Assembly: GCA_018365815.1 (NCBI GenBank)
Contig: JAGZJH010000003.1
Coordinates: 28,447-92,446, forward strand
Reading direction: 5' to 3'
Length of the DNA: 64,000 bases
DNA from: Erysipelotrichaceae bacterium
Lineage (GTDB): Bacteria > Bacillota_I > Bacilli_A > Erysipelotrichales > Coprobacillaceae
Position 1 is the first letter of the stretch. Each line of letters begins with the position of its first letter. A model generated the notes under the pieces. It saw only the letters and a list, made by a program, of their open reading frames with translations, did no database searches and was not told where the DNA came from. A program made the position numbers and the translations under genes. Below are positions 16,182 through 23,416 of this stretch, in pieces.

Positions 16182-18073
16182 AAGGAAAATGGGGGTTTTT
16201 ATTTAGTTTAAGTTTGATGTTGTTTGTCTCGTTTTTATCTATTCAAAAAGCCTATGCCGGTGGTGGAACGATTAATGGTGTCAATTGTAATTATGAGGTA
16301 AATTCAGTTATTTTAGATGGACACTATATTGATATTAAAGGGTGGTTGTATACTGTTGATGAAAGTAGTTTAACTCATAAATCTTTAGCACAGTCCGTTT
16401 CTAAAATTCAAGAAGAAGTAGCAACTAGTAAAACACATGGTTATGCATTAAAAGTCGGAGGAATCTATTATTTTGATATTGGTGATTATTATGTCGATCA
16501 TACTTATCTTGCTTCTGTCGAGGGACAGTGGCAACGACCTTACCGTGATGTGGGATTTCATTTTAGAATACCGGTTGAAGATTTAGTCAATTCTTCGTTG
16601 ACACAGTTTAAATTAGAGATGCACTTTTACCAAAGTGGACGTGATTATTACAAAAACCTAGCGTATATTGCACCTACTCAATCGTATAGTAATGATTACT
16701 ATACACTAAATTTTAACTCTAGTAGTCAAACGAGCAGTTTTTATCCTACCGGTAATATGACATTTGTTCGTTCTGGTCCATCAAAAAGTGCAAGTCCTTT
16801 AAATTCTGAATATGGATTTGGAAGTATTTATAATTATAAATTATTTTTCACACGATATAATGTTTATAGTTTGAATGATGGAAGTTATAGCGGAGTTAAG
16901 GTTTTAGATGAGAATTTTTGTTCATGGTATCAAATTCGATTTAGTGAAAGTGGAACTAGTAGTGAAGGTAGAGCAAGAGTTCTTGCTAGTGGGAATGGGC
17001 GATATGGTTGGTTAAATGGTATTTTTTGTGAATATGCTACAGAAGATTTTACATTTAGTGTAACCAGGCATCGTTCTACTTATCACTTTGATGCTAATGG
17101 TGGTATCAATGCTCCAAGTGATCAGTATAAGTATTATGGCAAGGATTTTACTTTTCCTTTACAACAACCCACTTATAAGGGGCATCAATTTATGGGGTGG
17201 TCAAGGTATAAAGAGACAGAGGCGATGTATCAACCTAATCAAACAGTTGGGGGATTACCAGATGTGGATATGACATTTTATGCAATTTGGAAAAATGAAA
17301 TGCCTATTATCACTGCCCCTATAACTACTGATGATAAAGAAGTGATGATTGAAAACAATCGGATGATTATTCAATTAAATGATGTGTTTAACGCTAAAAG
17401 CTATGCCACAGCTAAAGATCAAGAAGATGGCGATTTGACTGATAAAATTGAAGTTATTCAAAATGAAGTGGTGTTAAATCAACAAAATGAAGCCATTAAA
17501 TCAGGTCTTTATAAAGTGACTTATCAAGTGAAAGATAGCGGTGGAAATACCGTCACTAAGACTATTGAAGTTTTAGTTAACGATCCACCGATTATTAATG
17601 CCAATCATCGCTATTTTTTTGTGGGAGAATTGATTGATGAAAGTATTTTGTTAAAGGATGTGGAAGCATTGGATAAGGAAGATGGTAATATTAGTCAAAA
17701 AGTTAAGGTGGATTATCATTTATTAAATTCACAAATCATAGGACAATATCCAGTGATTTATGAGGTTACTGATCAGTATCATAAAACCGTTCAAAAAAAG
17801 ATTAATGTGAATATTGTTAGTGATCGATATGATACGAATCAATTAGGAGTGCGTTATATTAGTTTAGATTATATCAATACATTATCTAAAAATTCAAAAT
17901 GGGTGGTTAATCCGTTTTTAAAACAAATGTTATTAGATACTTTACAAACAGAGGCGGATATAAGAAGTAATCATTATGTATTTAAATGGAATTATAAGCA
18001 AAATGAAGAGATGAAAAAACTAATAGAGAGAGAAGAATTTAATGATGTATTTTGGCAATATCAGGTAAAATAA
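16178..18073 (+). CDS. Large secreted Ig-like/InlB-repeat protein, putative adhesin of the pilus-like operon
   Basis: 631 aa with a clear signal peptide (basic start, hydrophobic core, cleavage after AYA at about residue 27). The middle has an InlB-type (Listeria-Bacteroides) repeat at about 300-370, from YHFDANGG through KGHQFMGWSRYKE to MTFYAIWK. Two DUF5011-type Ig modules follow at about 377-467 and 468-546, with DQEDGDLTDKIEV and DKEDGNISQKVKV. Residues 30-300 are unfamiliar and rich in Tyr and Ser. There is no LPxTG motif and no C-terminal membrane anchor, so display must rely on partner proteins. The ATG at 16178 is preferred: GGGAGA lies 7 bases before it and it overlaps the previous stop. 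Confidence 0.75.
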   Translation: MKGKWGFLFSLSLMLFVSFLSIQKAYAGGGTINGVNCNYEVNSVILDGHYIDIKGWLYTVDESSLTHKSLAQSVSKIQEEVATSKTHGYALKVGGIYYFDIGDYYVDHTYLASVEGQWQRPYRDVGFHFRIPVEDLVNSSLTQFKLEMHFYQSGRDYYKNLAYIAPTQSYSNDYYTLNFNSSSQTSSFYPTGNMTFVRSGPSKSASPLNSEYGFGSIYNYKLFFTRYNVYSLNDGSYSGVKVLDENFCSWYQIRFSESGTSSEGRARVLASGNGRYGWLNGIFCEYATEDFTFSVTRHRSTYHFDANGGINAPSDQYKYYGKDFTFPLQQPTYKGHQFMGWSRYKETEAMYQPNQTVGGLPDVDMTFYAIWKNEMPIITAPITTDDKEVMIENNRMIIQLNDVFNAKSYATAKDQEDGDLTDKIEVIQNEVVLNQQNEAIKSGLYKVTYQVKDSGGNTVTKTIEVLVNDPPIINANHRYFFVGELIDESILLKDVEALDKEDGNISQKVKVDYHLLNSQIIGQYPVIYEVTDQYHKTVQKKINVNIVSDRYDTNQLGVRYISLDYINTLSKNSKWVVNPFLKQMLLDTLQTEADIRSNHYVFKWNYKQNEEMKKLIEREEFNDVFWQYQVK

Positions 18074-18447
18074 TGAAACTTTCAATTAAATTTTCAATGA
18101 TTTTTTTAAGTGTTTTTATCTTTGTATTGTGCATATTTGATATGAGTTTGATGTCTTATAAAATCCATGAAACCAATACGATTGTCAGTAACGCCTCATA
18201 TCAGCCAATTCATCTTAACGCTAAACCTTATTCAAGTATTAAAAGTAATGAAGAATTAATTAAGGAAGTAATTAAAAATGTTGTATTAAGTAAAGAAAGT
18301 GAGGGGGAAATTACTGTGGAAATTTTGACAGTCGATTTTGAAAATGGATTATTGGATTTAAGTATCTCACAAACTTATCAACATTTGAATGGAAAAGTTT
18401 CTTTAATTAAAGAAAGAAAAACAATAATTTTAGAGGAGGAAATTTAG
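18073..18447 (+). CDS. Leaderless pilin-like membrane protein (TadE/F-like position)
   Basis: 124 aa. It begins MKLSIKFSMIFLSVFIFVLC, a short polar start directly followed by a hydrophobic helix, the same pattern found in five other small proteins of this operon. The rest is a soluble domain with an N-terminal stretch like pseudopilins (SLMSYKIHETNTIVSNASYQ) and a strand-rich end. No leader peptide and no G-x4-E prepilin site is present. The ATG at 18073 overlaps the TAA of the adhesin gene. I infer a minor pilin by context; it has no sequence match that I can name. Confidence 0.7.
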   Translation: MKLSIKFSMIFLSVFIFVLCIFDMSLMSYKIHETNTIVSNASYQPIHLNAKPYSSIKSNEELIKEVIKNVVLSKESEGEITVEILTVDFENGLLDLSISQTYQHLNGKVSLIKERKTIILEEEI

Positions 18448-18449
18448 TT

Positions 18450-18629
18450 ATGGATTTTTCGTTAAAGCAGGCTTTGAGTGTCGTGGTTGTTATAGCGTGT
18501 GCAGCACTGGTCGTTATAGCTGCTGTTACAATTACAAATACAAATAATAGCAGTGCATCATCAGCACAACAGCAAATGTGGGATAATGCAACTGACTTAA
18601 TTGATCAGAAAGAATATGAAGTGGTTTAA
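18450..18629 (+). CDS. Putative major pilin, 59 aa
   Basis: Short gene with a strong ribosome binding site (AGAGGAGGAAATTT). The protein begins MDFSLKQALSVVVVIACAAL, continues as one hydrophobic helix to about residue 29, and ends in a Ser/Asn/Gln-rich tail (TNTNNSSASSAQQQ, then MWDNATDLIDQKEYEVV). Its size, single N-terminal helix and place directly before the secretion ATPase fit an Flp-type pilin. It lacks the leader and GxxxxEY cleavage site of known Flp pilins, so it would be used without processing or be removed only of its Met. Its end overlaps the ATPase start. Confidence 0.72.
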   Translation: MDFSLKQALSVVVVIACAALVVIAAVTITNTNNSSASSAQQQMWDNATDLIDQKEYEVV

Positions 18630-19758
18630 AAAAGAAGTGGAATCAGATATTTTTGATTCCACTTTAACTGTTCAAGAACCTATCGCAAGTTATGAAGCAA
18701 TGTCTGATGTTTTAGAGGATATTCATTCACAAGATTTTTTTGGAAAATTACAACCCTTGATTGATGATATTGAAATTACTGATATTAATTGTAATAGCCA
18801 TTCAACTTGGGTTAATCATATCCATAAAGGGCGATATGAAATTAAAAATATCGTAATGGATAATGATGATTTAGAAAAGTTGGCTTATAAGATTTCTAAT
18901 GTGGAAAATCAACAGTTTAATGTGGTTTCACCGATATTAGAAGCTGATTTTAATGATTTAAGATTGCAATTTACACATTCTTCGTTTTCAACCAGTGGTA
19001 CGTCGATGTCGATTCGTAAAACACCTTGTATTGTAAGAATGAGTGAAACTAAAATGGAAAGTCAAGAATATTGTCCTAAAGTGGTGATTGATTTTTTTAA
19101 ATGTAGTATCCGTTCACATTTGAATTTCTTTATTATTGGTATGACAGGTGATGGTAAAACCGAACTCGCTAAATTTTTAGCGTCATATATTCCCGAGCAT
19201 GAGCGAATTATTACGATTGAAGATACTAGTGAATTACATTTAAGCCAGTTGTATCCTTATAAAGATATAGTCGAATTAAAAGTCAATGATAGGGTGGATT
19301 ATAATCAATCGATTAAAAGTTGTATGCGTATGTTGCCTAATTGGATTTTATTATCTGAAGCAAGAAGTTATGAGGTTAAGGAATTACTTAAATCAATCTC
19401 TACCGGTGCTCATATCATTACCACACTTCATACAGATCAAGTATTTAATATTCCTAAACGTATTTTAAATATGCTTGAAGGAAATGAACTAAGTAATGAT
19501 AAAATTGAAAATATGATTTACCAATCGATTGATATTGGTGTGCGAGTAAAAGCAGATGTTACAGACTCAAAAACATATCGTTATATTTCGCAAATTGGTT
19601 TATTTTGGTTGGATCAAGACAATAAGCGTCATTTTTGTTTAATCTATGAAGTCGTTAAACGTAATGGGGCTTATTTTGTTTCTTATCATTCGTTACCACT
19701 ATGGTTAAAACAGCGTTTTAGTGAGTATAGTATTGAATTAGAGTGGAAGGAGGGTTAA
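18616..19758 (+). CDS. CpaF/TadA-like secretion ATPase
   Basis: Cytoplasmic hexameric ATPase expected to drive assembly of the pilus-like fibre, 380 aa. Walker A is GMTGDGKT at residues 175-182, the acidic box is IITIEDTSELH, the modified Walker B is NWILLSEAR with Glu248, and the His box is ISTGAHIITTLHTDQ. The N-terminal part (ITDINCNSHSTWVNHIHKG, then SGTSMSIRK) matches the CpaF N-terminal domain. The ATG at 18616 gives MKWFKKEVESD and overlaps the pilin gene by 14 bases; a TTG at 18601 in the same frame is a weaker alternative. It is followed directly by two TadB/TadC-like genes. Confidence 0.9.
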   Translation: MKWFKKEVESDIFDSTLTVQEPIASYEAMSDVLEDIHSQDFFGKLQPLIDDIEITDINCNSHSTWVNHIHKGRYEIKNIVMDNDDLEKLAYKISNVENQQFNVVSPILEADFNDLRLQFTHSSFSTSGTSMSIRKTPCIVRMSETKMESQEYCPKVVIDFFKCSIRSHLNFFIIGMTGDGKTELAKFLASYIPEHERIITIEDTSELHLSQLYPYKDIVELKVNDRVDYNQSIKSCMRMLPNWILLSEARSYEVKELLKSISTGAHIITTLHTDQVFNIPKRILNMLEGNELSNDKIENMIYQSIDIGVRVKADVTDSKTYRYISQIGLFWLDQDNKRHFCLIYEVVKRNGAYFVSYHSLPLWLKQRFSEYSIELEWKEG

Positions 19759-19759
19759 T

Positions 19760-20524
19760 GTGTTTTTTAATAAGTTGAGATTTTCAGTTGAGAAAATGGG
19801 TTTTCAATATTCAATATTTGAGTATTTAAAATCATTATTGTTTTATAATTTTATTTTAATCATTGTTGCTTATTTCCATAAATTACAGTGGCAATTTATT
19901 ATATTGTTAGTTCTCAGCATTATCGTATTACTTCCTTTTATTATATATGCACAGTTTAAATATGTTTATGAATTTAATCGCTTTAATGATTTGTGTTTAT
20001 ATTTAAAACAAATGATTATTCAATACAAAACTCATCATAAAATTAATGTTGCTTTAGAAAAAACACTTGATGCATATGATCATCAAAGTCAGATGGTTAA
20101 GTCTATTTTAAATGCTAGTAAAGCCATTCAAAATGGTCAGTCTTATCAAGAGGCTTTAAAACAAATTGAACGAAGGTTTCCTAATCGTTATATTCAAAAA
20201 GTACATTCATATTTAATTTTAGGAGAGCAAATCGGTGGTGAACACGTTTATCGTGCATTAAATAATATTGACTATGAATCATGGCAAAATGATATTTTAG
20301 GATTTCAAAAACAAAAAAATACTGTTCGTAAAACAAACATTTACTTTACAGTATTAAGTGTGACGATTTCTTTATTTTGTGTAATGTTCTTTCCACAAGA
20401 TTTAATGGAAGGTTTATTTACAAATCTTAATTTTCAAATTTTAACGTGGCTTTATTTTGAAATATTAATCATTTCTCATGTATTAGTGACTTCTGGATTA
20501 AGTGGAAAATGGGGTGATGAATAA
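19760..20524 (+). CDS. TadB-like pilus assembly membrane protein
   Basis: 254 aa with two hydrophobic helices near residues 25-70 and two near the C-terminus, flanking a cytoplasmic T2SSF-type helical domain (YLKQMIIQYKTHHKINVALE, NGQSYQEALKQIERRFPN, YLILGEQIGG). This is the topology of TadB/GspF platform proteins that couple the ATPase to pilin insertion. The start is GTG at 19760, one base after the ATPase stop and behind GGAAGGAGGG; the ATG two bases earlier runs into a stop after six codons. It is shorter than typical TadB (about 300 aa). Confidence 0.82.
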   Translation: MFFNKLRFSVEKMGFQYSIFEYLKSLLFYNFILIIVAYFHKLQWQFIILLVLSIIVLLPFIIYAQFKYVYEFNRFNDLCLYLKQMIIQYKTHHKINVALEKTLDAYDHQSQMVKSILNASKAIQNGQSYQEALKQIERRFPNRYIQKVHSYLILGEQIGGEHVYRALNNIDYESWQNDILGFQKQKNTVRKTNIYFTVLSVTISLFCVMFFPQDLMEGLFTNLNFQILTWLYFEILIISHVLVTSGLSGKWGDE

Positions 20525-21213
20525 TGCTGAATGAAAAAGATTTGAAGATAAAATTAGAAAATAATCAAAAAAATATTCAATTATTTACTTACTATCGTTT
20601 GGGGTTAATTGTGATGACTTGTTTATTATTAGGGGGAAGTTTAGTTTTAATTCCGAGTTTTAAAACAAATTCACCTATTTTTGTATTAAGTTTAATTGCT
20701 TTTTTAATTTTGTATAAAATTCCTTATTGGTGGATTAGTGCTAAAATTAATCAACAGGCAAAACAAGTTTATAACGATTTTCCATTATGGGTATCTTCAT
20801 TAGAGGTATTAATTGTTTCTCATACCGTAGTCAATACTCTTAAAATGTCATTATCCACTTGCCCAAAGTCAATTTATGTAGATTTAGAAAAATTAGTAGC
20901 AATTTTAGAGGAAAATCCAACAGATAAAAGTTGTTATGCTAATTTTTTAAGTCGTTATAATTTTAATGATGTTAAAGAGATGATGATGGATTTGTATCAA
21001 TTTAATTTTTTAAATAAAGATTTAATGATTGAAGAATTTAAACACTTGAATATTCGATTAAATAAAATGGAAAACGTTAGCCGCTCACAAAAACAAAATC
21101 AACAGATTTTTTTAATCGGTGCTTTAAATTCTATTCCATTATTTTTACTGAGTATTTATATTTTGCTGATTGCTAATATGCTTTCGTCATCATTAATGGG
21201 AAATATTTCATGA
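20524..21213 (+). CDS. TadC-like pilus assembly membrane protein
   Basis: 229 aa, second platform protein. Two hydrophobic helices at about residues 25-70 (LGLIVMTCLLLGGSLVLI and IFVLSLIAFLILYKIPYWW) precede a cytoplasmic helical domain (QQAKQVYNDFPLWVSSLEVL is the TadC-like start of the domain), and a final helix ends the protein. TadB and TadC together replace one GspF in Tad systems. It overlaps TadB by one base (TAATG) and the next small gene by the ATGA overlap at 21210. The identification rests on context and topology more than on residue identity. Confidence 0.8.
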   Translation: MLNEKDLKIKLENNQKNIQLFTYYRLGLIVMTCLLLGGSLVLIPSFKTNSPIFVLSLIAFLILYKIPYWWISAKINQQAKQVYNDFPLWVSSLEVLIVSHTVVNTLKMSLSTCPKSIYVDLEKLVAILEENPTDKSCYANFLSRYNFNDVKEMMMDLYQFNFLNKDLMIEEFKHLNIRLNKMENVSRSQKQNQQIFLIGALNSIPLFLLSIYILLIANMLSSSLMGNIS

Positions 21214-21317
21214 AATTAGCACTTGAACAAAGTATTTCTTTAATTGTTAATTTAATTATTCATAGTGGGTTAATTGGGATTATGATGAATATTTTTATGA
21301 ACATTCATCGTTTTTAA
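21210..21317 (+). CDS. Leaderless pilin-like peptide, 35 aa
   Basis: MKLALEQSISLIVNLIIHSG followed by a second hydrophobic half ending MNIFMNIHRF. The ATG overlaps the TGA of the TadC-like gene (ATGA), which argues for translation by coupling. It shares the M-[DK]-[FLI]-[SA]-x-[KE] start with five other proteins of the operon and is essentially only the hydrophobic helix of a pilin. I know no family for it. Confidence 0.55.
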   Translation: MKLALEQSISLIVNLIIHSGLIGIMMNIFMNIHRF

Positions 21318-21319
21318 AT

Positions 21320-21448
21320 ATGGATTTTTCATTTGAAGAAGCAATTGATTTATTGATTGCTTTAGTGGTTTCTACTTTATTTTTAGGAAGTATTTCTTTT
21401 TATATGTATCATCAAGTCTTTAGTTTGATGTTTGAAAGGATTTTATAA
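21320..21448 (+). CDS. Leaderless pilin-like peptide, 42 aa
   Basis: MDFSFEEAIDLLIALVVSTL followed by FLGSISFYMYHQVFSLMFERIL. Its first four residues equal those of the putative major pilin at 18450, with Glu at position 6. It starts two bases after the preceding stop, and its TAA overlaps the next ATG. It is a single membrane helix plus a short basic end. Its conservation of the shared N-terminal pattern and gapless packing make it a probable real gene despite its size. Confidence 0.58.
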   Translation: MDFSFEEAIDLLIALVVSTLFLGSISFYMYHQVFSLMFERIL

Positions 21449-21834
21449 TGGATATTAGTCTAAAATTTGCGATATCTTTGTTGGTTTATCTAATGTTAAC
21501 GTCTATTGTTTTAAACCAACTTAATGATTTAGTGAAAAGTTATCAGCAAAAACCATTATTATTACCTAGTATACAGATTAATACGAATGAACAAATCGAA
21601 AGTTTACCTCGTCCTAGTATAGAAGTAGAAGCAATTAAACTCACTTTAAATCAAACTTATAATTTATTAGATTATGTTAAGGCAAGTGATCTAAGCGATG
21701 GCGATATTAGTAAAAAAGTAAAAGTATATAATAATATTGAGATTGATAAGCGTGGAATTTATAAAGCACGATTTGTGGTAGAGAATTCTAATCATATGGT
21801 AACTGAAAAAATAGTTAAAGTGAGGGTGGATTAG
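21448..21834 (+). CDS. Leaderless pilin-like protein with one DUF5011-type Ig domain
   Basis: 128 aa. N-terminal MDISLKFAISLLVYLMLTSI is the shared pilin-like start and helix. After a short linker comes one Ig-like module (about residues 55-128) with ASDLSDGDISKKVKVYNN and a GIYKARFVVENSNHMV end, the same module found twice in the adhesin (16178) and in the transglutaminase-like protein (11877). It looks like a minor pilin carrying an Ig domain. It is overlapped on both sides by neighbours by one base. Confidence 0.72.
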   Translation: MDISLKFAISLLVYLMLTSIVLNQLNDLVKSYQQKPLLLPSIQINTNEQIESLPRPSIEVEAIKLTLNQTYNLLDYVKASDLSDGDISKKVKVYNNIEIDKRGIYKARFVVENSNHMVTEKIVKVRVD

Positions 21835-22172
21835 TGAAAATATCAGTAGAGTGGGTTATTGATAGTTTATTAGTAACTTTTTTAATTATTATTGTTTTTG
21901 GAGTATTGAATATCACGGCTAAGATTAAACAAGCATATAGTTATCATCATTATATGATTGCTCAAATTGAAGCAAGTCATTTTAATGAAAATGTAACACA
22001 ACAATTATTATCAGAGTCTCCTTATATACATCAAATTAAAGATTGCAGTATTTCAACTGAGGATCAATTATATGTAGAAGAAATGATTTATCAAGTCACT
22101 ACCACTTATAAAATCTCTTTACCGATGATTGGTTATACAACTGAAAATACAATTATTGGCTATGCACGGTAA
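21834..22172 (+). CDS. Leaderless pilin-like protein (last gene of pilus-like operon)
   Basis: 112 aa. GTG start at 21834 overlapping the previous TAG. The N-terminus MKISVEWVIDSLLVTFLIII is the shared start (Glu6) and helix, followed by NITAKIKQAYSYHHYMIAQI and a strand-rich end (YVEEMIYQVTTTYKISLPMI). The layout resembles TadE/TadF-type pseudopilins: an N-terminal helix and a small soluble domain. No cleavage site is visible. A weak interval of 62 bases separates it from the HAD gene. Confidence 0.7.
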   Translation: MKISVEWVIDSLLVTFLIIIVFGVLNITAKIKQAYSYHHYMIAQIEASHFNENVTQQLLSESPYIHQIKDCSISTEDQLYVEEMIYQVTTTYKISLPMIGYTTENTIIGYAR

Positions 22173-22234
22173 TAACGCTTTACATTTGGATTAAAAAATG
22201 GTTTTATAGTATCATAAAGATGGAGGGATAGAAG

Positions 22235-23053
22235 ATGAAGTATAAATTAATTGCTTTAGATTTAGATGGTACTTTAAAAACAAGCCAAAATACGATTGGG
22301 TCAAAAACAAAAGCAGCATTATTAAAATGCCAAGAGTTAGGAATGAAAATTGTATTAGCCTCAGGACGACCTACACCGGGATTACGTCATGAGTCCAATC
22401 AGTTAAAATTAAAAGAAAATGATGGGTATATTTTATCTTTCAACGGTGCAAAGGTACATAGTGAAAGCACTGGTGAAGTCATTTATGAAAAAGTGTTAAC
22501 GAATTTACAAGCTAAAAAGATGATTAAACGTGCTAAAGATTTTAAATTAGCACCGATGACTTATTTAGGAAATGATTTAGTCAGTGATATGTGTGAAGAT
22601 TTTTATGTAATTGGAGAAGCAAAATTAAATGATATGGGATTAAAATCTGTTGATGATTTAGATGAATTTGTTGATTTTGATCCTCATAAAGTATTATTAG
22701 CCGCAGATCCGGATTATGTAGCAAGTGTATTAGATGATTTTAAAACTCCTTATGAAAGTGAATTAAGTATTTATCGCTCTGCTGCTCATTACATTGAAAT
22801 TATGGCACAAAATATAGATAAAGCCACTTCACTAGATTGTTTAGTTAAACATTTAGGAATTAAACAGGAAGAAGTGATTGCTTTTGGTGATGGTTATAAC
22901 GACTTATCCATGATTGAATATGCTGGTTTAGGTGTTGCAATGGGTAATAGTGTCGAGGGTGTAAAAGAAAAAGCAGATGTAATTACTAAAACAAATGATG
23001 AAGAAGGAATTGCTTATTTATTAAGTCAAATCATTGAAGGAGTTGATTTTTAA
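22235..23053 (+). CDS. HAD superfamily (Cof type) sugar-phosphate phosphatase
   Basis: 272 aa hydrolase of the Cof subfamily, which dephosphorylates sugar phosphates or flavin nucleotides in the cytoplasm. Motif I is LIALDLDGTLK, motif II is IVLASGRPT, the lysine of motif III is in the region KATSLDCLVKHLG, and motif IV is IAFGDGYNDLSMIEYAG. The C2-type cap sits between motifs II and III. The substrate cannot be predicted. It has its own GGAGGG site and overlaps the next small gene by one base. Confidence 0.93.
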   Translation: MKYKLIALDLDGTLKTSQNTIGSKTKAALLKCQELGMKIVLASGRPTPGLRHESNQLKLKENDGYILSFNGAKVHSESTGEVIYEKVLTNLQAKKMIKRAKDFKLAPMTYLGNDLVSDMCEDFYVIGEAKLNDMGLKSVDDLDEFVDFDPHKVLLAADPDYVASVLDDFKTPYESELSIYRSAAHYIEIMAQNIDKATSLDCLVKHLGIKQEEVIAFGDGYNDLSMIEYAGLGVAMGNSVEGVKEKADVITKTNDEEGIAYLLSQIIEGVDF

Positions 23054-23235
23054 TGGCATTACCTAATGATATTAATATGGTGGTTAGTATTTTAAATATG
23101 AAGTTGCGTGATGATGATATGTCATTAGAAATGATTATTGATAATTATGATGAAGTCTATGATGAAGTGATTAAAAAACTAGAAAAAAATGGTTTTGAAT
23201 ATAATCAGTCACTTCGTCAAATTAAAGTTAAATAA
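23053..23235 (+). CDS. DUF4250 family small protein
   Basis: 60 aa. LPNDINMVVSILNMKLRDDD and FEYNQSLRQIKVK match my memory of the DUF4250 family, small proteins of unknown function common in Bacillota. The ATG overlaps the stop of the HAD gene (TAATG), so the two are translationally coupled. No cysteine, signal or membrane helix is visible. Confidence 0.8.
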   Translation: MALPNDINMVVSILNMKLRDDDMSLEMIIDNYDEVYDEVIKKLEKNGFEYNQSLRQIKVK

Positions 23236-23247
23236 CTTGTGATAAAT

Positions 23248-23288
23248 AGAGCCTCAAAGGTTGAATATTCAACTGATGAGGCTTTTAA
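23248..23288 (+). terminator. Terminator after the HAD-DUF4250 pair
   Basis: AGAGCCTCA (23248-23256) pairs with TGAGGCTTTT (from 23277), and the loop contains the internal palindrome GTTGAATATTCAAC. Confidence 0.8.
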
Positions 23289-23416
23289 TTTATTAAAATA
23301 ATATAAAAATATTTAGAATTGATTTTAGGGTAAATTAAATGAAAATAAATTTAAAATTTTAGACCTATTTTCTTTTCTATGATATACTAAGTTTATAGAT
23401 AGGGAGGAATTTTTTT

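Noticed and set aside
18450..18629. Bacteriocin or toxin peptide
   Set aside because: The small hydrophobic protein could pass for one, but its position before the CpaF-like ATPase and the start shared with five operon proteins favour a pilin.
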